Both the position numbers and the translations under genes were made by a program. The notes beneath the pieces are model-generated. The model did no database searches. It was not told the DNA's origin and saw nothing but the letters and a program-made list of their open reading frames with translations. From assembly GCF_002953935.1 (NCBI RefSeq), contig NZ_CP026514.1, forward strand, positions 310,001 to 374,000: a stretch of DNA of 64,000 nt. Reading direction: 5' to 3'. This stretch comes from Arthrobacter sp. PGP41. GTDB taxonomy: Bacteria; Actinomycetota; Actinomycetes; Actinomycetales; Micrococcaceae. Of this stretch, positions 19,704 through 27,841 are shown in pieces; the stretch's first letter is position 1; every line of letters starts with the position of its first letter.

Positions 19704-20401
19704 CCCGGCCGGCTGCCGGTCACTCGACGCGGGAATCGGCGCGAAGTTAAGACCAAGCAGCGCCCTCTCTCTTTATGCCGAAGTATTCGCCATCAACACG
19801 ACGCTGACCAGCAATTTCACGGAACCATCGGCATAACCCGGACATCAAGATAATCGATGTGCAGACGTCTGCATAATATCGAGCAGGTCAATGCCGACCT
19901 GAAGGACAGCGCGCTGGCACATATGCCCTCAAGCGTTTGTGCCGTTAAAACGGCTTGGTTCGTTGCCGCGTCATGGCCTACAACCTCCGCCTGCGCCGCC
20001 GGGATCCCCGCTGCCGGGCCCTTCGGCAAGGCCCGTACCGGAACGATCCGCCGCAAACCCACCCACATCCGGCCAGGATCGCCGCCGCGCCCGACGCATC
20101 CGGATTCACCCGGGCGGATCGGTGGATCAAGGCTTAGTGCAGAGGACTTTGGACATTCAGTGCAGTCTGCTTCTGAAAGTGACATCCCGGCGTTCCCAAG
20201 CTTCTTCGCGGTTCCTAACCCTGAGGGCGCGGATTCGCGAACAAGCCCAGGACTGCCTGCCTAGTCGCCCACGGCCTCAGCGGCCTCGGTGCCAAGCTTG
20301 GCTCGGGCGGGGTGGGATCATCTGTCCTGTTTGTACCCGCTCGGGGTGTTTGTCAGTCGTGCCGGAAGCTGCAATCCTCTCCGCGCAGGCAGAATAGGCA
20401 C
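19704..20401. other. gap with transposase debris before the LacI gene
   Basis: About 700 bp with no intact gene. Its middle is the IS1380-like fossil listed separately. The rest (19704-19856 and 20141-20401) shows no gene, terminal repeat or clear promoter that I can support. Confidence 0.5.
19857..20140 (+). pseudogene. IS1380-like transposase C-terminal remnant
   Basis: Three reading frames in succession carry pieces of an IS1380-family transposase tail: IEQVNADLKDSALAHMPSS and VKTAWFVAAS, then MAYNLR, then FGKARTGTIRRK and a piece resembling RRIRIHPGG. At least two frameshifts are needed to join them and the N-terminal two thirds are missing. It marks the right side of the iron-gene patch. 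Confidence 0.7.
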
Positions 20402-21427
20402 ATGGCAAAAAGCAGCAAGGGGCGGATGCCGCGCCTTGAAGACGTGGCGGACAGGGCCGGGGTCTCCCACCAGACGGTCTCCCGGGTGGTCAACAACCAT
20501 CCCAATGTCAGCAGAGCGACGCGAGCGAAGGTGGAGGCCGCAATCGCCGAGCTGGGGTACCGCCGGAATACCGCCGCCCGTAGCCTGGTGACCCGGCGAT
20601 CGCAGACCATCGGCGTCCTGGCCAATGAACTGTCCCAGTACGGTCCGGCCAACACGCTCCTCGGAGTTGAACAGGCCGCCCGGAACGCCGGCTATTTTGT
20701 CAGCATCGCAGCCCTCCGCGAGGTCGGCAGGGATGCCATTTCCGCCGCCGTCAACCACTTCATGGACCAGGCCGTCGACGGAATCGCGGTGCTGGTGCCG
20801 CACGCCGACACCCTGCTGGCCCTGGAAGAAATGCGGCTGACCGTGCCGGTGGTGGCGGTGGGATCCCTCGGCAGCAGCAGCGTCAGCGGCGCCATGGTGG
20901 ACCAGCGCCGCGGCGCCCAGCTCGCCGTCGAGCACCTGATCAGCCGGGGCCACCGCCGGATCGGCCACATTGCCGGGCCGCAGGACTGGACGGACGGTTC
21001 CGAGCGCGCCGAAGGCTGGCGCGAGGCACTCAGGGCTGCCGATCTGGCCGACGACCTCCTGGTGCAGGGCGACTGGAGCGCCGGCAGCGGATACGAGGCC
21101 GGCCGGCAGCTCGCGGCCGGGCGGACCGCGACGGCGCTCTTCGTGGGCAACGACCAGATGGCCCTGGGCGTACTGCGCGCCTTCGCGGAAGCGGGGGTCC
21201 GGGTGCCCGACGACGTCTCCGTGGTGGGGTTCGACGACCAGCCGGAATCGGGGTACTTCACCCCGCCGCTCACCACGGTGCGGCAGGACTTCGAGGAGCT
21301 GGGCCGGCGCTGCATGGACATCATGCTCAAGGAGATCGAAGCCGGCGCCGGCGTCAGCTCCACTGTGGTCACGCCGGAACTGGTCCTCCGGGCGAGCACA
21401 GCCCCGCCCGCGGCCAAAAAATCCTGA
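20402..21427 (+). CDS. LacI-family transcriptional regulator
   Basis: A 341-residue regulator. Residues 10-60 form the LacI helix-turn-helix and hinge (LEDVADRAGVSHQTVSRVVN, then ELGYRRNTAARSL); the rest is a periplasmic-binding-protein-like sugar-sensing domain (VPVVAVGS, GHRRIGHIAGP, VVGFDDQPESGYFTPPLTTV). The ATG at 20402 is chosen because it begins just before the conserved domain; the ribosome site is weak (AATAGG). No sugar genes are adjacent, so its targets are unknown; the arabinose genes 4 kb downstream have their own LacI protein. Confidence 0.9.
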   Translation: MAKSSKGRMPRLEDVADRAGVSHQTVSRVVNNHPNVSRATRAKVEAAIAELGYRRNTAARSLVTRRSQTIGVLANELSQYGPANTLLGVEQAARNAGYFVSIAALREVGRDAISAAVNHFMDQAVDGIAVLVPHADTLLALEEMRLTVPVVAVGSLGSSSVSGAMVDQRRGAQLAVEHLISRGHRRIGHIAGPQDWTDGSERAEGWREALRAADLADDLLVQGDWSAGSGYEAGRQLAAGRTATALFVGNDQMALGVLRAFAEAGVRVPDDVSVVGFDDQPESGYFTPPLTTVRQDFEELGRRCMDIMLKEIEAGAGVSSTVVTPELVLRASTAPPAAKKS

Positions 21428-21524
21428 ACAAATTTCCATGCAAGTGCATCCAACCTTGATGCTGCGCCGGTAGTAGGGGTGTAAGCAAAAACGCCCGTAC
21501 GGCGGGCCGATCAAGGAGAAGGAC

Positions 21525-22358
21525 ATGCGCAACAGGATTTTTACAGCAGGCGCCGGTGCGGCGGCAATCGCGGCAGCCATAGCTCTCGCCGGCCCTGCCC
21601 ACGCTGCGGAGGGGGATGCACAGTTGTCCGTCCTCCACGGCGTACCGGGCTTGACCGTGGATGTCTGGGTCAACGGGGACCGGACCCTGGACGACTTCAC
21701 CCCCGGCAGCCTGGCCGGCCCGCTGGCACTGCCGCCAGGGGCCTACGAACTCGCCATAACCGCCTCGGATGCCGCCGACGCGTCCGCGGCCGTCATAGGC
21801 CCGGTCAGTGTCACGCTGGCCGCCAACGGCAACTACACCGCCGTCGCCAACCTCGACGCAGCAGGCAACCCCACCGCCAACCTCTTCACCAACAACGTTT
21901 CCCGGATCGAGGCCGGCAAGGGCAAGCTGACCGTCCGGCACACCGCCGCAGCTCCCGCCGTGGACGTCCTCGCCGGCGGCGCCGCGGTAGTGTCCAACCT
22001 CGCCAACCCGAACGAACAGACCCTCACGCTTGACCCCGGCACCGTTTCGGCTGCAGTCGCTGCCGCCGGAACCACGGCACCGGTCATCGGTCCGGCCGAC
22101 GTCACGATCGCCGAGGGTTCGCACACCATCGTGTACGCCTGGGGCAGCCTGGCGGACAAGAACCTCCAGCTGGCCGTGCAGACCATCGAGGGCCTGCACT
22201 CCGCTCCCGCCTCGGTGCCGGGAGCCCGTGACGGCTCCGGCGATGCTGCGTCGACTGACCCGGCGGCACTCACGGTTGGTTTCGGCGCCGCAGCGCTGGC
22301 CCTGCTCCTCGGCGGCCTAGGCGTAGCCCGTACCGTTGCCGCCCGCCGGGCAGGGTAA
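21525..22358 (+). CDS. secreted DUF4397-domain protein
   Basis: A 277-residue exported protein. A signal peptide (residues 1-27, ending AHA) is followed by two DUF4397 units of about 90 residues each: the first starts LSVLHGVPGLTVDVWVNG, the second LTVRHTAAAPAVDVLAGG. A Gly/Ser/Asp-rich linker, a C-terminal hydrophobic helix (about 250-268) and an Arg-rich tail complete it. That layout resembles a sortase sorting signal but there is no LPXTG. AAGGAGAAGG precedes the ATG. The sortase, sigma and anti-sigma genes follow, so it is the likely client of that system. In mycobacteria SigK/RskA similarly control secreted antigens. Confidence 0.85.
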   Translation: MRNRIFTAGAGAAAIAAAIALAGPAHAAEGDAQLSVLHGVPGLTVDVWVNGDRTLDDFTPGSLAGPLALPPGAYELAITASDAADASAAVIGPVSVTLAANGNYTAVANLDAAGNPTANLFTNNVSRIEAGKGKLTVRHTAAAPAVDVLAGGAAVVSNLANPNEQTLTLDPGTVSAAVAAAGTTAPVIGPADVTIAEGSHTIVYAWGSLADKNLQLAVQTIEGLHSAPASVPGARDGSGDAASTDPAALTVGFGAAALALLLGGLGVARTVAARRAG

Positions 22359-22367
22359 ATCCCCACT

Positions 22368-22399
22368 GGCGGCCGCCCGGTGGAAGCCGGGCGGCCGCC
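22368..22399 (+). terminator. hairpin after the DUF4397 gene
   Basis: GGCGGCCGCCCGG (22368-22380) and CCGGGCGGCCGCC (22387-22399) pair perfectly over 13 bp with a 6-base loop. It lacks a T-run, as many actinobacterial terminators do. Confidence 0.75.
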
Positions 22400-22407
22400 C
22401 CCTTGTC

Positions 22408-22434
22408 CCATCAGTTGCTTGTTCCATCAGCTGC
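22408..22434 (+). repeat. 11-bp direct repeat before the sortase operon
   Basis: CCATCAGTTGC (22408-22418) and CCATCAGCTGC (22424-22434) differ at one base and start 16 bp apart. They lie in the promoter region of the sortase-sigma-anti-sigma operon and may be regulator or sigma contacts. CCATC recalls the -35 of mycobacterial SigK promoters. Confidence 0.35.
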
Positions 22435-22474
22435 AGGTTCCCGCCCGGGCGCGGACATGAGAAAGGCCGGAAAG

Positions 22475-23248
22475 ATGGACCCGAGACAGCACGGTGGCAG
22501 GGCAAACGCCGGCCACGCAAACGTTGCGCAGGCCAACGCCGGACAGATAAAGACAGCCACGACGACGGCAGGCGAGTGCCGCCGTCGTCCTTCTGTTTTT
22601 TCTGCGGCCGGGATCCTGTTCGCGGCCGCACTGCTGCTTGCCGGCTGCGCAGCGGGCTCCTCCAAGCCCGCCCCATCCTCCCCGCCGGCCGCCAGCCAGG
22701 CAGCTGCGCCGGGGCCGGCCCAGCCGGAAACCCCGGCGGCCGCCGGGGCTGCGCCGGTTCCGGACCTTCCTGTGCGGCCCGCCATTCCGGAATCAGCGGC
22801 AGCGGAGCCTTACCCGGCCTGGTTCACCGTGGCAGGGACTTCCATCGACATGCCCCTGGTGCCGGTGGGAGTTGCGAACGGCGGGGCGATGGAAATCCCG
22901 GACGCCTTCGACCGGGCGGGCTGGTACCGGTTCGGCCCGCCCCCGGGATCCGCGGCCGGTACTGCCGTCATTGCCGGGCACATCGACACGAAATCGGACA
23001 ACGCACCGTTCTCGCAGCTGAAGACGGTGGCCCCAGGAACCCTGGTGCAGGTGGGGCGCCAAGGTGCCCCTGCCCTGAACTACCGGGTGGTCACGGTGGA
23101 GTTGATGGCCAAGGACAAATTTGACGGAGATTCCGTGTTCCGGCGCACGGGTCCGCATGAACTCAAGGTGGTCACCTGCGGCGGCGAATGGCTGGACGAA
23201 CGAATGGACTACAGCGACAATGTGATTGTCACCGCGGTCCTTGAGTGA
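22475..23248 (+). CDS. class F sortase
   Basis: A membrane-anchored transpeptidase of about 257 residues. A hydrophobic segment ends in LLLAGC, which could serve as membrane anchor or lipobox; a Pro/Ala-rich linker of about 60 residues follows; then the sortase barrel with catalytic His in VIAGHIDT, Cys in VTCGG and Arg in DERMDYSDN. All three catalytic residues are present. Start choice is uncertain: ATG 22475 follows AAAGG at 8 bp, while ATGs at 22403 and 22457 are also in frame. Its stop overlaps the sigma-factor start (GTGA). The probable client is the adjacent DUF4397 protein. Confidence 0.88.
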   Translation: MDPRQHGGRANAGHANVAQANAGQIKTATTTAGECRRRPSVFSAAGILFAAALLLAGCAAGSSKPAPSSPPAASQAAAPGPAQPETPAAAGAAPVPDLPVRPAIPESAAAEPYPAWFTVAGTSIDMPLVPVGVANGGAMEIPDAFDRAGWYRFGPPPGSAAGTAVIAGHIDTKSDNAPFSQLKTVAPGTLVQVGRQGAPALNYRVVTVELMAKDKFDGDSVFRRTGPHELKVVTCGGEWLDERMDYSDNVIVTAVLE

Positions 23249-23877
23249 ACGGTGATGCTGCCTTGAATCTCGCCACCGACGCCGCGAAGGAGCCACGTTT
23301 GGCAACTCCCGACCAGGCTTCGCGGGGTTGGGAAGATGAGCTCACATCCTCCTTCCTGGCCGGAGACGAACGCGCCCTGGCCGCTGCCTACCGTGAATTC
23401 GCGCCGCTGGTGCACACCCTTGCAGTGCGTTCCCTGCCGGACCGCTCGGCGGCGGACGATGTCACCCAGGAGGTCTTCATCCGCGTATGGCGCTCCCGGA
23501 GCACCTTCAATCCACAGGTTGCCAGGCTTCCCGCCTGGATCGTGGGCATTACCCGGAACGTCATCTCGGACACCCTGTCCGCCTCGGCCCGGGAAACGCG
23601 GAAGGCCCTCGCGGTGGCGGGAGCCGGCCTGGCGGATGAAGCCGGGAGCGGCCTTGAAGATGCAGAACTCCTGGCTGACAGGATTCTCCTGGACGGGGAA
23701 CTGGACAGGCTCGGCGAACCCCAGGGCTCCATCATGAAGCTTGCCTTCTACGATGACCTGACCCATGAGCAGATTTCGAGGAAACTTGGCCTGCCCCTTG
23801 GTACCGTCAAAAGCCACATCCGCCGCAGCTTGTCCCACCTGAGGAACAGATTGGAGGTAAACCATGCCGCACCTTGA
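23245..23877 (+). CDS. ECF RNA polymerase sigma factor (SigK-like)
   Basis: A 210-residue ECF sigma factor. Region 2 shows DDVTQEVFIRVWRSRSTF (about residues 70-90) and AWIVGITRNVISD; region 4 is DDLTHEQISRKLGLPLGTV with SHIRRSLSHLR. The GTG at 23245 overlaps the sortase stop by four bases. The next gene encodes an RskA-type anti-sigma, so by analogy this is a SigK-type factor held inactive at the membrane and released by regulated proteolysis. Targets are likely the operon itself and the DUF4397 gene. Confidence 0.9.
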   Translation: MNGDAALNLATDAAKEPRLATPDQASRGWEDELTSSFLAGDERALAAAYREFAPLVHTLAVRSLPDRSAADDVTQEVFIRVWRSRSTFNPQVARLPAWIVGITRNVISDTLSASARETRKALAVAGAGLADEAGSGLEDAELLADRILLDGELDRLGEPQGSIMKLAFYDDLTHEQISRKLGLPLGTVKSHIRRSLSHLRNRLEVNHAAP

Positions 23878-24685
23878 TCCGGAAGAGTTGAGCCTCCTTG
23901 CCCTGTACGACGACTGGGACGACGGCGGCAGCCGGGAACACCTGCGGGTCTGCCCTGAGTGCGCCGCAGACTTCGCTGCCCTTCGCCGGGCTGTGGAGGC
24001 GGTAAAGACGACGCCGGACGCCGGCAGCCTGGAGCGCCCCGGCCCCCACGTGTGGGCCGGGATCCATCGGGAACTGGGCCTGTCCGAGTCCGTGCAGGAG
24101 GATCCGCTGGCCAGCGCCGGGCCGGCGGCGGCGGAACGCCCGGCTCCTGCCGAACGTCAAGCAGTTGCCGGCCGTGAGGAGACAGCCCGCGGGCAGTCTG
24201 CGGCGGAGCCTGTTTCCCTGCAGGACAGGGCTGGAACCCGCCCCGCCGAGCGCCGAACCACAGCCTGGTGGCAGCGCCCGGGAACCTGGATGGCCGCTGC
24301 CGCAGCGGCAGTCCTGGTCACCGCAGGTGCTGTGTGGTCGCTCAACCAGGCGCCCCGGCCGCTTGCGGAGGCGGACCTGGCGCCACTTGCCCAGTTCTCC
24401 GCCGCCGGTTCGGCAAAGGTGGTGGAGGCGGCGGACGGCTCCCGTGCCTTGGAGATACAGCTCAGCAAGGACGAGGCGAAGGGCTACCAGGAAGTCTGGC
24501 TGATCGCCCCCGACCTCTCACGGCTGGTGAGCCTGGGCGTGCTGAATTCCGAATCGGGGACCTTCCAACTGCCTGCCGGCCTGGAACTCTCGGAGTACCC
24601 CATTGTTGACGTCTCTGACGAACCCGTGGACGGCAACCCGGCCCATTCAAGCGTTAGCATCGCCAGGGGCACGCTCAATACCTGA
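23864..24685 (+). CDS. RskA-like anti-sigma factor
   Basis: A 273-residue protein with an N-terminal zinc-binding anti-sigma domain (HLRVCPECAADF: His-x3-Cys-x2-Cys), a variable linker, one membrane span at about residues 142-160 (WMAAAAAAVLVTAGAVWSL), and an extracytoplasmic RskA/anti-sigma-K domain (YQEVWLIAPDLSRLVSLGVL, ending PVDGNPAHSSVSIARG). It should hold the preceding sigma factor at the membrane. AGG at proper spacing precedes the ATG, which lies inside the end of the sigma gene (14-bp overlap). Its 3' end overlaps the convergent gene by 39 bp. Confidence 0.92.
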   Translation: MPHLDPEELSLLALYDDWDDGGSREHLRVCPECAADFAALRRAVEAVKTTPDAGSLERPGPHVWAGIHRELGLSESVQEDPLASAGPAAAERPAPAERQAVAGREETARGQSAAEPVSLQDRAGTRPAERRTTAWWQRPGTWMAAAAAAVLVTAGAVWSLNQAPRPLAEADLAPLAQFSAAGSAKVVEAADGSRALEIQLSKDEAKGYQEVWLIAPDLSRLVSLGVLNSESGTFQLPAGLELSEYPIVDVSDEPVDGNPAHSSVSIARGTLNT

Positions 24686-25186
24686 GCGGCCTCTCCGCTG
24701 CGCCGCGGACAGCAAGGTGGTCCCTGTGGTGGCCAAAACCGTGGCCACCAGTGCGGCTGCCACGTGGAGGTGCAGCATCAGGTGCGGGGAGTGGGTGGCG
24801 GCGGCTCCTTCCGCGGCAGGTGCTGCGGGGGCCGGCACCTGCGGGGTTGGCGCCCCGCCATGATGGCCGGGAAGGGAAAAGCCGCTGGCCGTTGAGAACG
24901 CTTCGAAGGCCACGTGCAGCAGCTGCTGCACCAGCCCTGCGGCGAGCAGCACAGCCCACCCGGGCGGCCGGCGGCCGCGGGCAATCGAGGCGGCCATCGA
25001 CCCGGCCATGCCCAGCAGGGCAGCCAGAGCGGTAACGATGAGGAGCCCGGGCGCCTGTCCGCCGGCCGCCAGGTGGGCGGACAGTCCCAGCCCGGCAGAG
25101 AGCGGGCCGGAGAGCCACGCAGGGGAGCTGCCCCGGGCGGCACCGACTGACCCCGCCATCTCCGGCGCCGTTTGTGCACCCTCCAT
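24647..25186 (-). CDS. His-rich membrane protein of unknown function
   Basis: A 179-residue protein with about four hydrophobic segments and a cluster of His residues: LVQQLLHVAFEAF, LPGHHGG and HSPHLMLHLHVAAALVATVL. The His-containing helices could bind a metal, but no family is recognised with certainty. The N-terminus is soluble and Gly/Ser-rich. The last 39 bp overlap, tail to tail, the end of the anti-sigma gene. The ATG at 25186 is preceded by GGGAGGGGCGCC. Confidence 0.6.
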   Translation of the reverse strand: MEGAQTAPEMAGSVGAARGSSPAWLSGPLSAGLGLSAHLAAGGQAPGLLIVTALAALLGMAGSMAASIARGRRPPGWAVLLAAGLVQQLLHVAFEAFSTASGFSLPGHHGGAPTPQVPAPAAPAAEGAAATHSPHLMLHLHVAAALVATVLATTGTTLLSAAQRRGRSGIERAPGDANA

Positions 25187-25252
25187 GGCGCCCCTCCCAT
25201 AGTTCCTTTTGCAATCTTCCTGCCCTTACCCCGTTTCGCAGGGTCTACGCTG

Positions 25253-25282
25253 TTGACTTCGTTCTTGTTAGCGCTCACAATT
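25253..25282 (+). promoter_or_regulatory. araBDA promoter with overlapping LacI-type operator
   Basis: TTGACT (25253-25258), 17 bp, CACAAT (25276-25281). The palindrome TTGTTAGCGCTCACAA (25265-25280), centred on GCGC, covers the spacer and -10, so a bound LacI-family repressor would block RNA polymerase. Confidence 0.75.
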
Positions 25283-25326
25283 GTGCTCAGGCCGCGAAAC
25301 TGCGGCAGCTATGGAGGAAGCTTCTT

Positions 25327-27084
25327 ATGGACGCAGTGGGTGCCCCGGACACATTTGTTGTCGGCGTAGACTACGGAACGCTCTCGGGCCGCGCAGTAGT
25401 GGTGCGGGTTCGCGACGGCAAGGAACTCGGCAGCGGTGTGTATGACTATCCGCATGCCGTGGTGACGGATCGCCTCCCGGAGGATGTGACGGGCCGCGGC
25501 GCGGACGGAAGAACCGTGCGGCTTCCCGGCGAATGGGCCCTCCAGGTGCCCAACGACTACCGGGAGGTCCTGCGCAAAGCTGTTCCCGCAGCCCTTGCCG
25601 AGGCGGGGATTGACCCGGCCGCCGTCGTCGGAATTGCCACGGACTTCACCGCCTGCACCATGGTGCCGGCTACAGCGGACGGTACACCGCTGAACGAGGT
25701 GCCAGGGTTTGAAAACCGTCCGCACGCCTACGTCAAGCTCTGGCGCCACCACGCGGCGCAGCCACAGGCGGACCGCATCAACCGGCTGGCAGCCGAGCGC
25801 GGCGAAGACTGGCTGTCCCGCTACGGCGGGCTCATTTCCTCCGAATGGGAGTTTGCCAAGGGCCTGCAGCTCCTTGAAGAAGATCCGGAAGCCTACGCGG
25901 CAATGGACCACTGGGTTGAGGCAGCCGACTGGATCGTCTGGCAGCTGTGCGGCCGGTACGTCCGCAACGCGTGCACCGCCGGCTACAAGGGCATTTACCA
26001 GGACGGGCGCTACCCGTCACGGGATTTCCTGGCCGCGCTGAACCCGGCGTTCAAGGACTTTGTCAACACCAAGCTCGAACACACCATCGGCCGGCTGGGT
26101 GAATCCGCCGGGTACCTGACTGCCGAAGCCGCTTCCTGGACCGGCCTGCCGGAGGGCATCGCCGTGGCCGTGGGCAACGTTGACGCCCACGTTACCGCCC
26201 CGGCGGCGAAGGCAGTTGATCCCGGCCAGCTGGTGGCCATCATGGGCACCTCCACCTGCCACGTCATGAACGGGGCCGAACTACGTGAAGTGCCCGGGAT
26301 GTGCGGGGTGGTGGACGGCGGCATCGTGGACGGACTCTGGGGCTACGAGGCCGGCCAGTCCGGCGTTGGGGACATCTTCGGCTGGTTCACCAAGTACGGC
26401 GTGCCGCCGGAATACCACCGGGCGGCCGAAGCGGCGGGCCTGGGAATCCACGAATACCTCACTGAACTGGCTTCTCGGCAGGCCATCGGCGAGCACGGAC
26501 TGATCGCCCTGGACTGGCACTCGGGCAACCGCTCGGTCCTCGTGGACCACGAGCTCTCCGGCATCGTGGTGGGCCAGACCCTGGCCACGCGCCCGGAGGA
26601 CACCTACCGCGCACTGCTGGAAGCCACCGCCTTCGGCACCCGCACCATCGTGGACGCTTTCCGCGACGCCGGCGTCCCCGTGAAGGAGTTCATCGTGGCC
26701 GGCGGCCTGCTCAAGAACCCGCTCCTCATGCAGATCTATGCGGACGCCACCGGCCTGCAGCTTTCCACCATCGGGTCCGCCCAGGGCCCGGCACTGGGAT
26801 CGGCCATCCACGCGGCCGTGGCCGCCGGCGCCTACCCGGACATCCGGGAAGCGGCAGCTGCCATGGGCTCCGAACCAGGCGAGGTGTACACCCCAATTCC
26901 GGAAAACGTGGCTGCTTACGAGGAACTGTTCCAGGAATACAAGACCCTGCACGACTACTTCGGCCGCGGCGCAAACGACGTGATGCACCGGCTCAAGGCC
27001 ATCCAGCGCAGGGCTGCCGGAGCAGTGCTTCCCGGCACCACGGCAGGACCCGCTGTCCGCGCCACGGCAGGGGTTTCCGCGTGA
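25327..27084 (+). CDS. araB: L-ribulokinase
   Basis: A 585-residue FGGY-family kinase that converts L-ribulose to L-ribulose-5-phosphate. It has the N-terminal ATPase fold (FVVGVDYGTLSGRAVVV), the AraB-typical WRHHAAQ and SEWEFAKGLQLLEEDPEAY, MGTSTCH, and FIVAGGLLKNPLLMQIYADA at the C-terminal lobe. The ATG follows GGAGGAAG. A frame open from 25174 is only the leader. It is first in araBDA and overlaps araD by four bases. Confidence 0.95.
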   Translation: MDAVGAPDTFVVGVDYGTLSGRAVVVRVRDGKELGSGVYDYPHAVVTDRLPEDVTGRGADGRTVRLPGEWALQVPNDYREVLRKAVPAALAEAGIDPAAVVGIATDFTACTMVPATADGTPLNEVPGFENRPHAYVKLWRHHAAQPQADRINRLAAERGEDWLSRYGGLISSEWEFAKGLQLLEEDPEAYAAMDHWVEAADWIVWQLCGRYVRNACTAGYKGIYQDGRYPSRDFLAALNPAFKDFVNTKLEHTIGRLGESAGYLTAEAASWTGLPEGIAVAVGNVDAHVTAPAAKAVDPGQLVAIMGTSTCHVMNGAELREVPGMCGVVDGGIVDGLWGYEAGQSGVGDIFGWFTKYGVPPEYHRAAEAAGLGIHEYLTELASRQAIGEHGLIALDWHSGNRSVLVDHELSGIVVGQTLATRPEDTYRALLEATAFGTRTIVDAFRDAGVPVKEFIVAGGLLKNPLLMQIYADATGLQLSTIGSAQGPALGSAIHAAVAAGAYPDIREAAAAMGSEPGEVYTPIPENVAAYEELFQEYKTLHDYFGRGANDVMHRLKAIQRRAAGAVLPGTTAGPAVRATAGVSA

Positions 27085-27794
27085 GCGCCGGGAAGGCGGC
27101 GGGAACCGGAATCCTGGAAACCATCGCCCGCGTCAGGGAAGAAGTCTGTGCCCTGCACGCCGAGCTGACCCGGTACGAACTGGTGGTATGGACTGCGGGC
27201 AACGTCTCGGCCCGCGTCCCCGGCCACGAGCTGATGGTCATCAAGCCCTCCGGCGTCTCCTACCAGGACCTCACCCCGGACCAGATGGTGGTCACCGACC
27301 TCTACGGCGCACCCGTGGATGGCGATGCAACAGGCGCGTGGGTCAATCCGCCGCTCTCGCCGTCGTCGGACACTGCTGCCCACGCGTACGTCTACCGCCA
27401 CATGCCCGAAGTGGGCGGGGTGGTGCACACGCACTCCACCTACGCCACCGCGTGGGCGGCCCGCGGCGAGGCCATCCCCTGCGTGCTCACCATGATGAGC
27501 GATGAATTCGGCGGGTCCATCCCGGTGGGGCCGTTCGCGCTGATCGGCGACGATTCGATCGGCCACGGCATCGTGGAGACGCTCAAGAACTCCAACTCCC
27601 CGGCCGTTTTGATGCAGAACCATGGCCCCTTCGCCATCGGCAAGGACGCCCGCTCCGCCGTGAAGGCCGCCGTGATGTGCGAGGAAGTGGCCCGCACCGT
27701 CCACATCGCCCGGCAGCTGGGCGAGCCGATCGCTATCGACCAGGGCTCCATCGACTCCCTCTACGCCCGCTACCAGAACGTTTACGGCCAGTAA
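27081..27794 (+). CDS. araD: L-ribulose-5-phosphate 4-epimerase
   Basis: A 237-residue class II aldolase-fold epimerase that makes D-xylulose-5-phosphate from L-ribulose-5-phosphate. Metal ligands are in [12 protein letters not shown], with a third His in [12 protein letters not shown]; the substrate-binding GNVSAR and [14 protein letters not shown] are present. The GTG start overlaps the araB stop (GTGA). Length is normal for the family (about 230). Confidence 0.95.
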   Translation: MSAGKAAGTGILETIARVREEVCALHAELTRYELVVWTAGNVSARVPGHELMVIKPSGVSYQDLTPDQMVVTDLYGAPVDGDATGAWVNPPLSPSSDTAAHAYVYRHMPEVGGVVHTHSTYATAWAARGEAIPCVLTMMSDEFGGSIPVGPFALIGDDSIGHGIVETLKNSNSPAVLMQNHGPFAIGKDARSAVKAAVMCEEVARTVHIARQLGEPIAIDQGSIDSLYARYQNVYGQ

Positions 27795-27841
27795 CAGCCA
27801 GCGGCCACACGATGGCCCCCACACGTATTTCAGGAGAACCC

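Noticed and set aside
16559..20401. Attachment-site duplication of the tRNA-Lys 3' end
   Set aside because: I looked for a second copy of the T-arm/acceptor segment downstream and found none in the patch, so integration at the tRNA is not shown.
21525..22358. LPXTG sorting signal in the DUF4397 protein
   Set aside because: The C-terminal helix and Arg tail are there, but no LPXTG or close variant precedes the helix.
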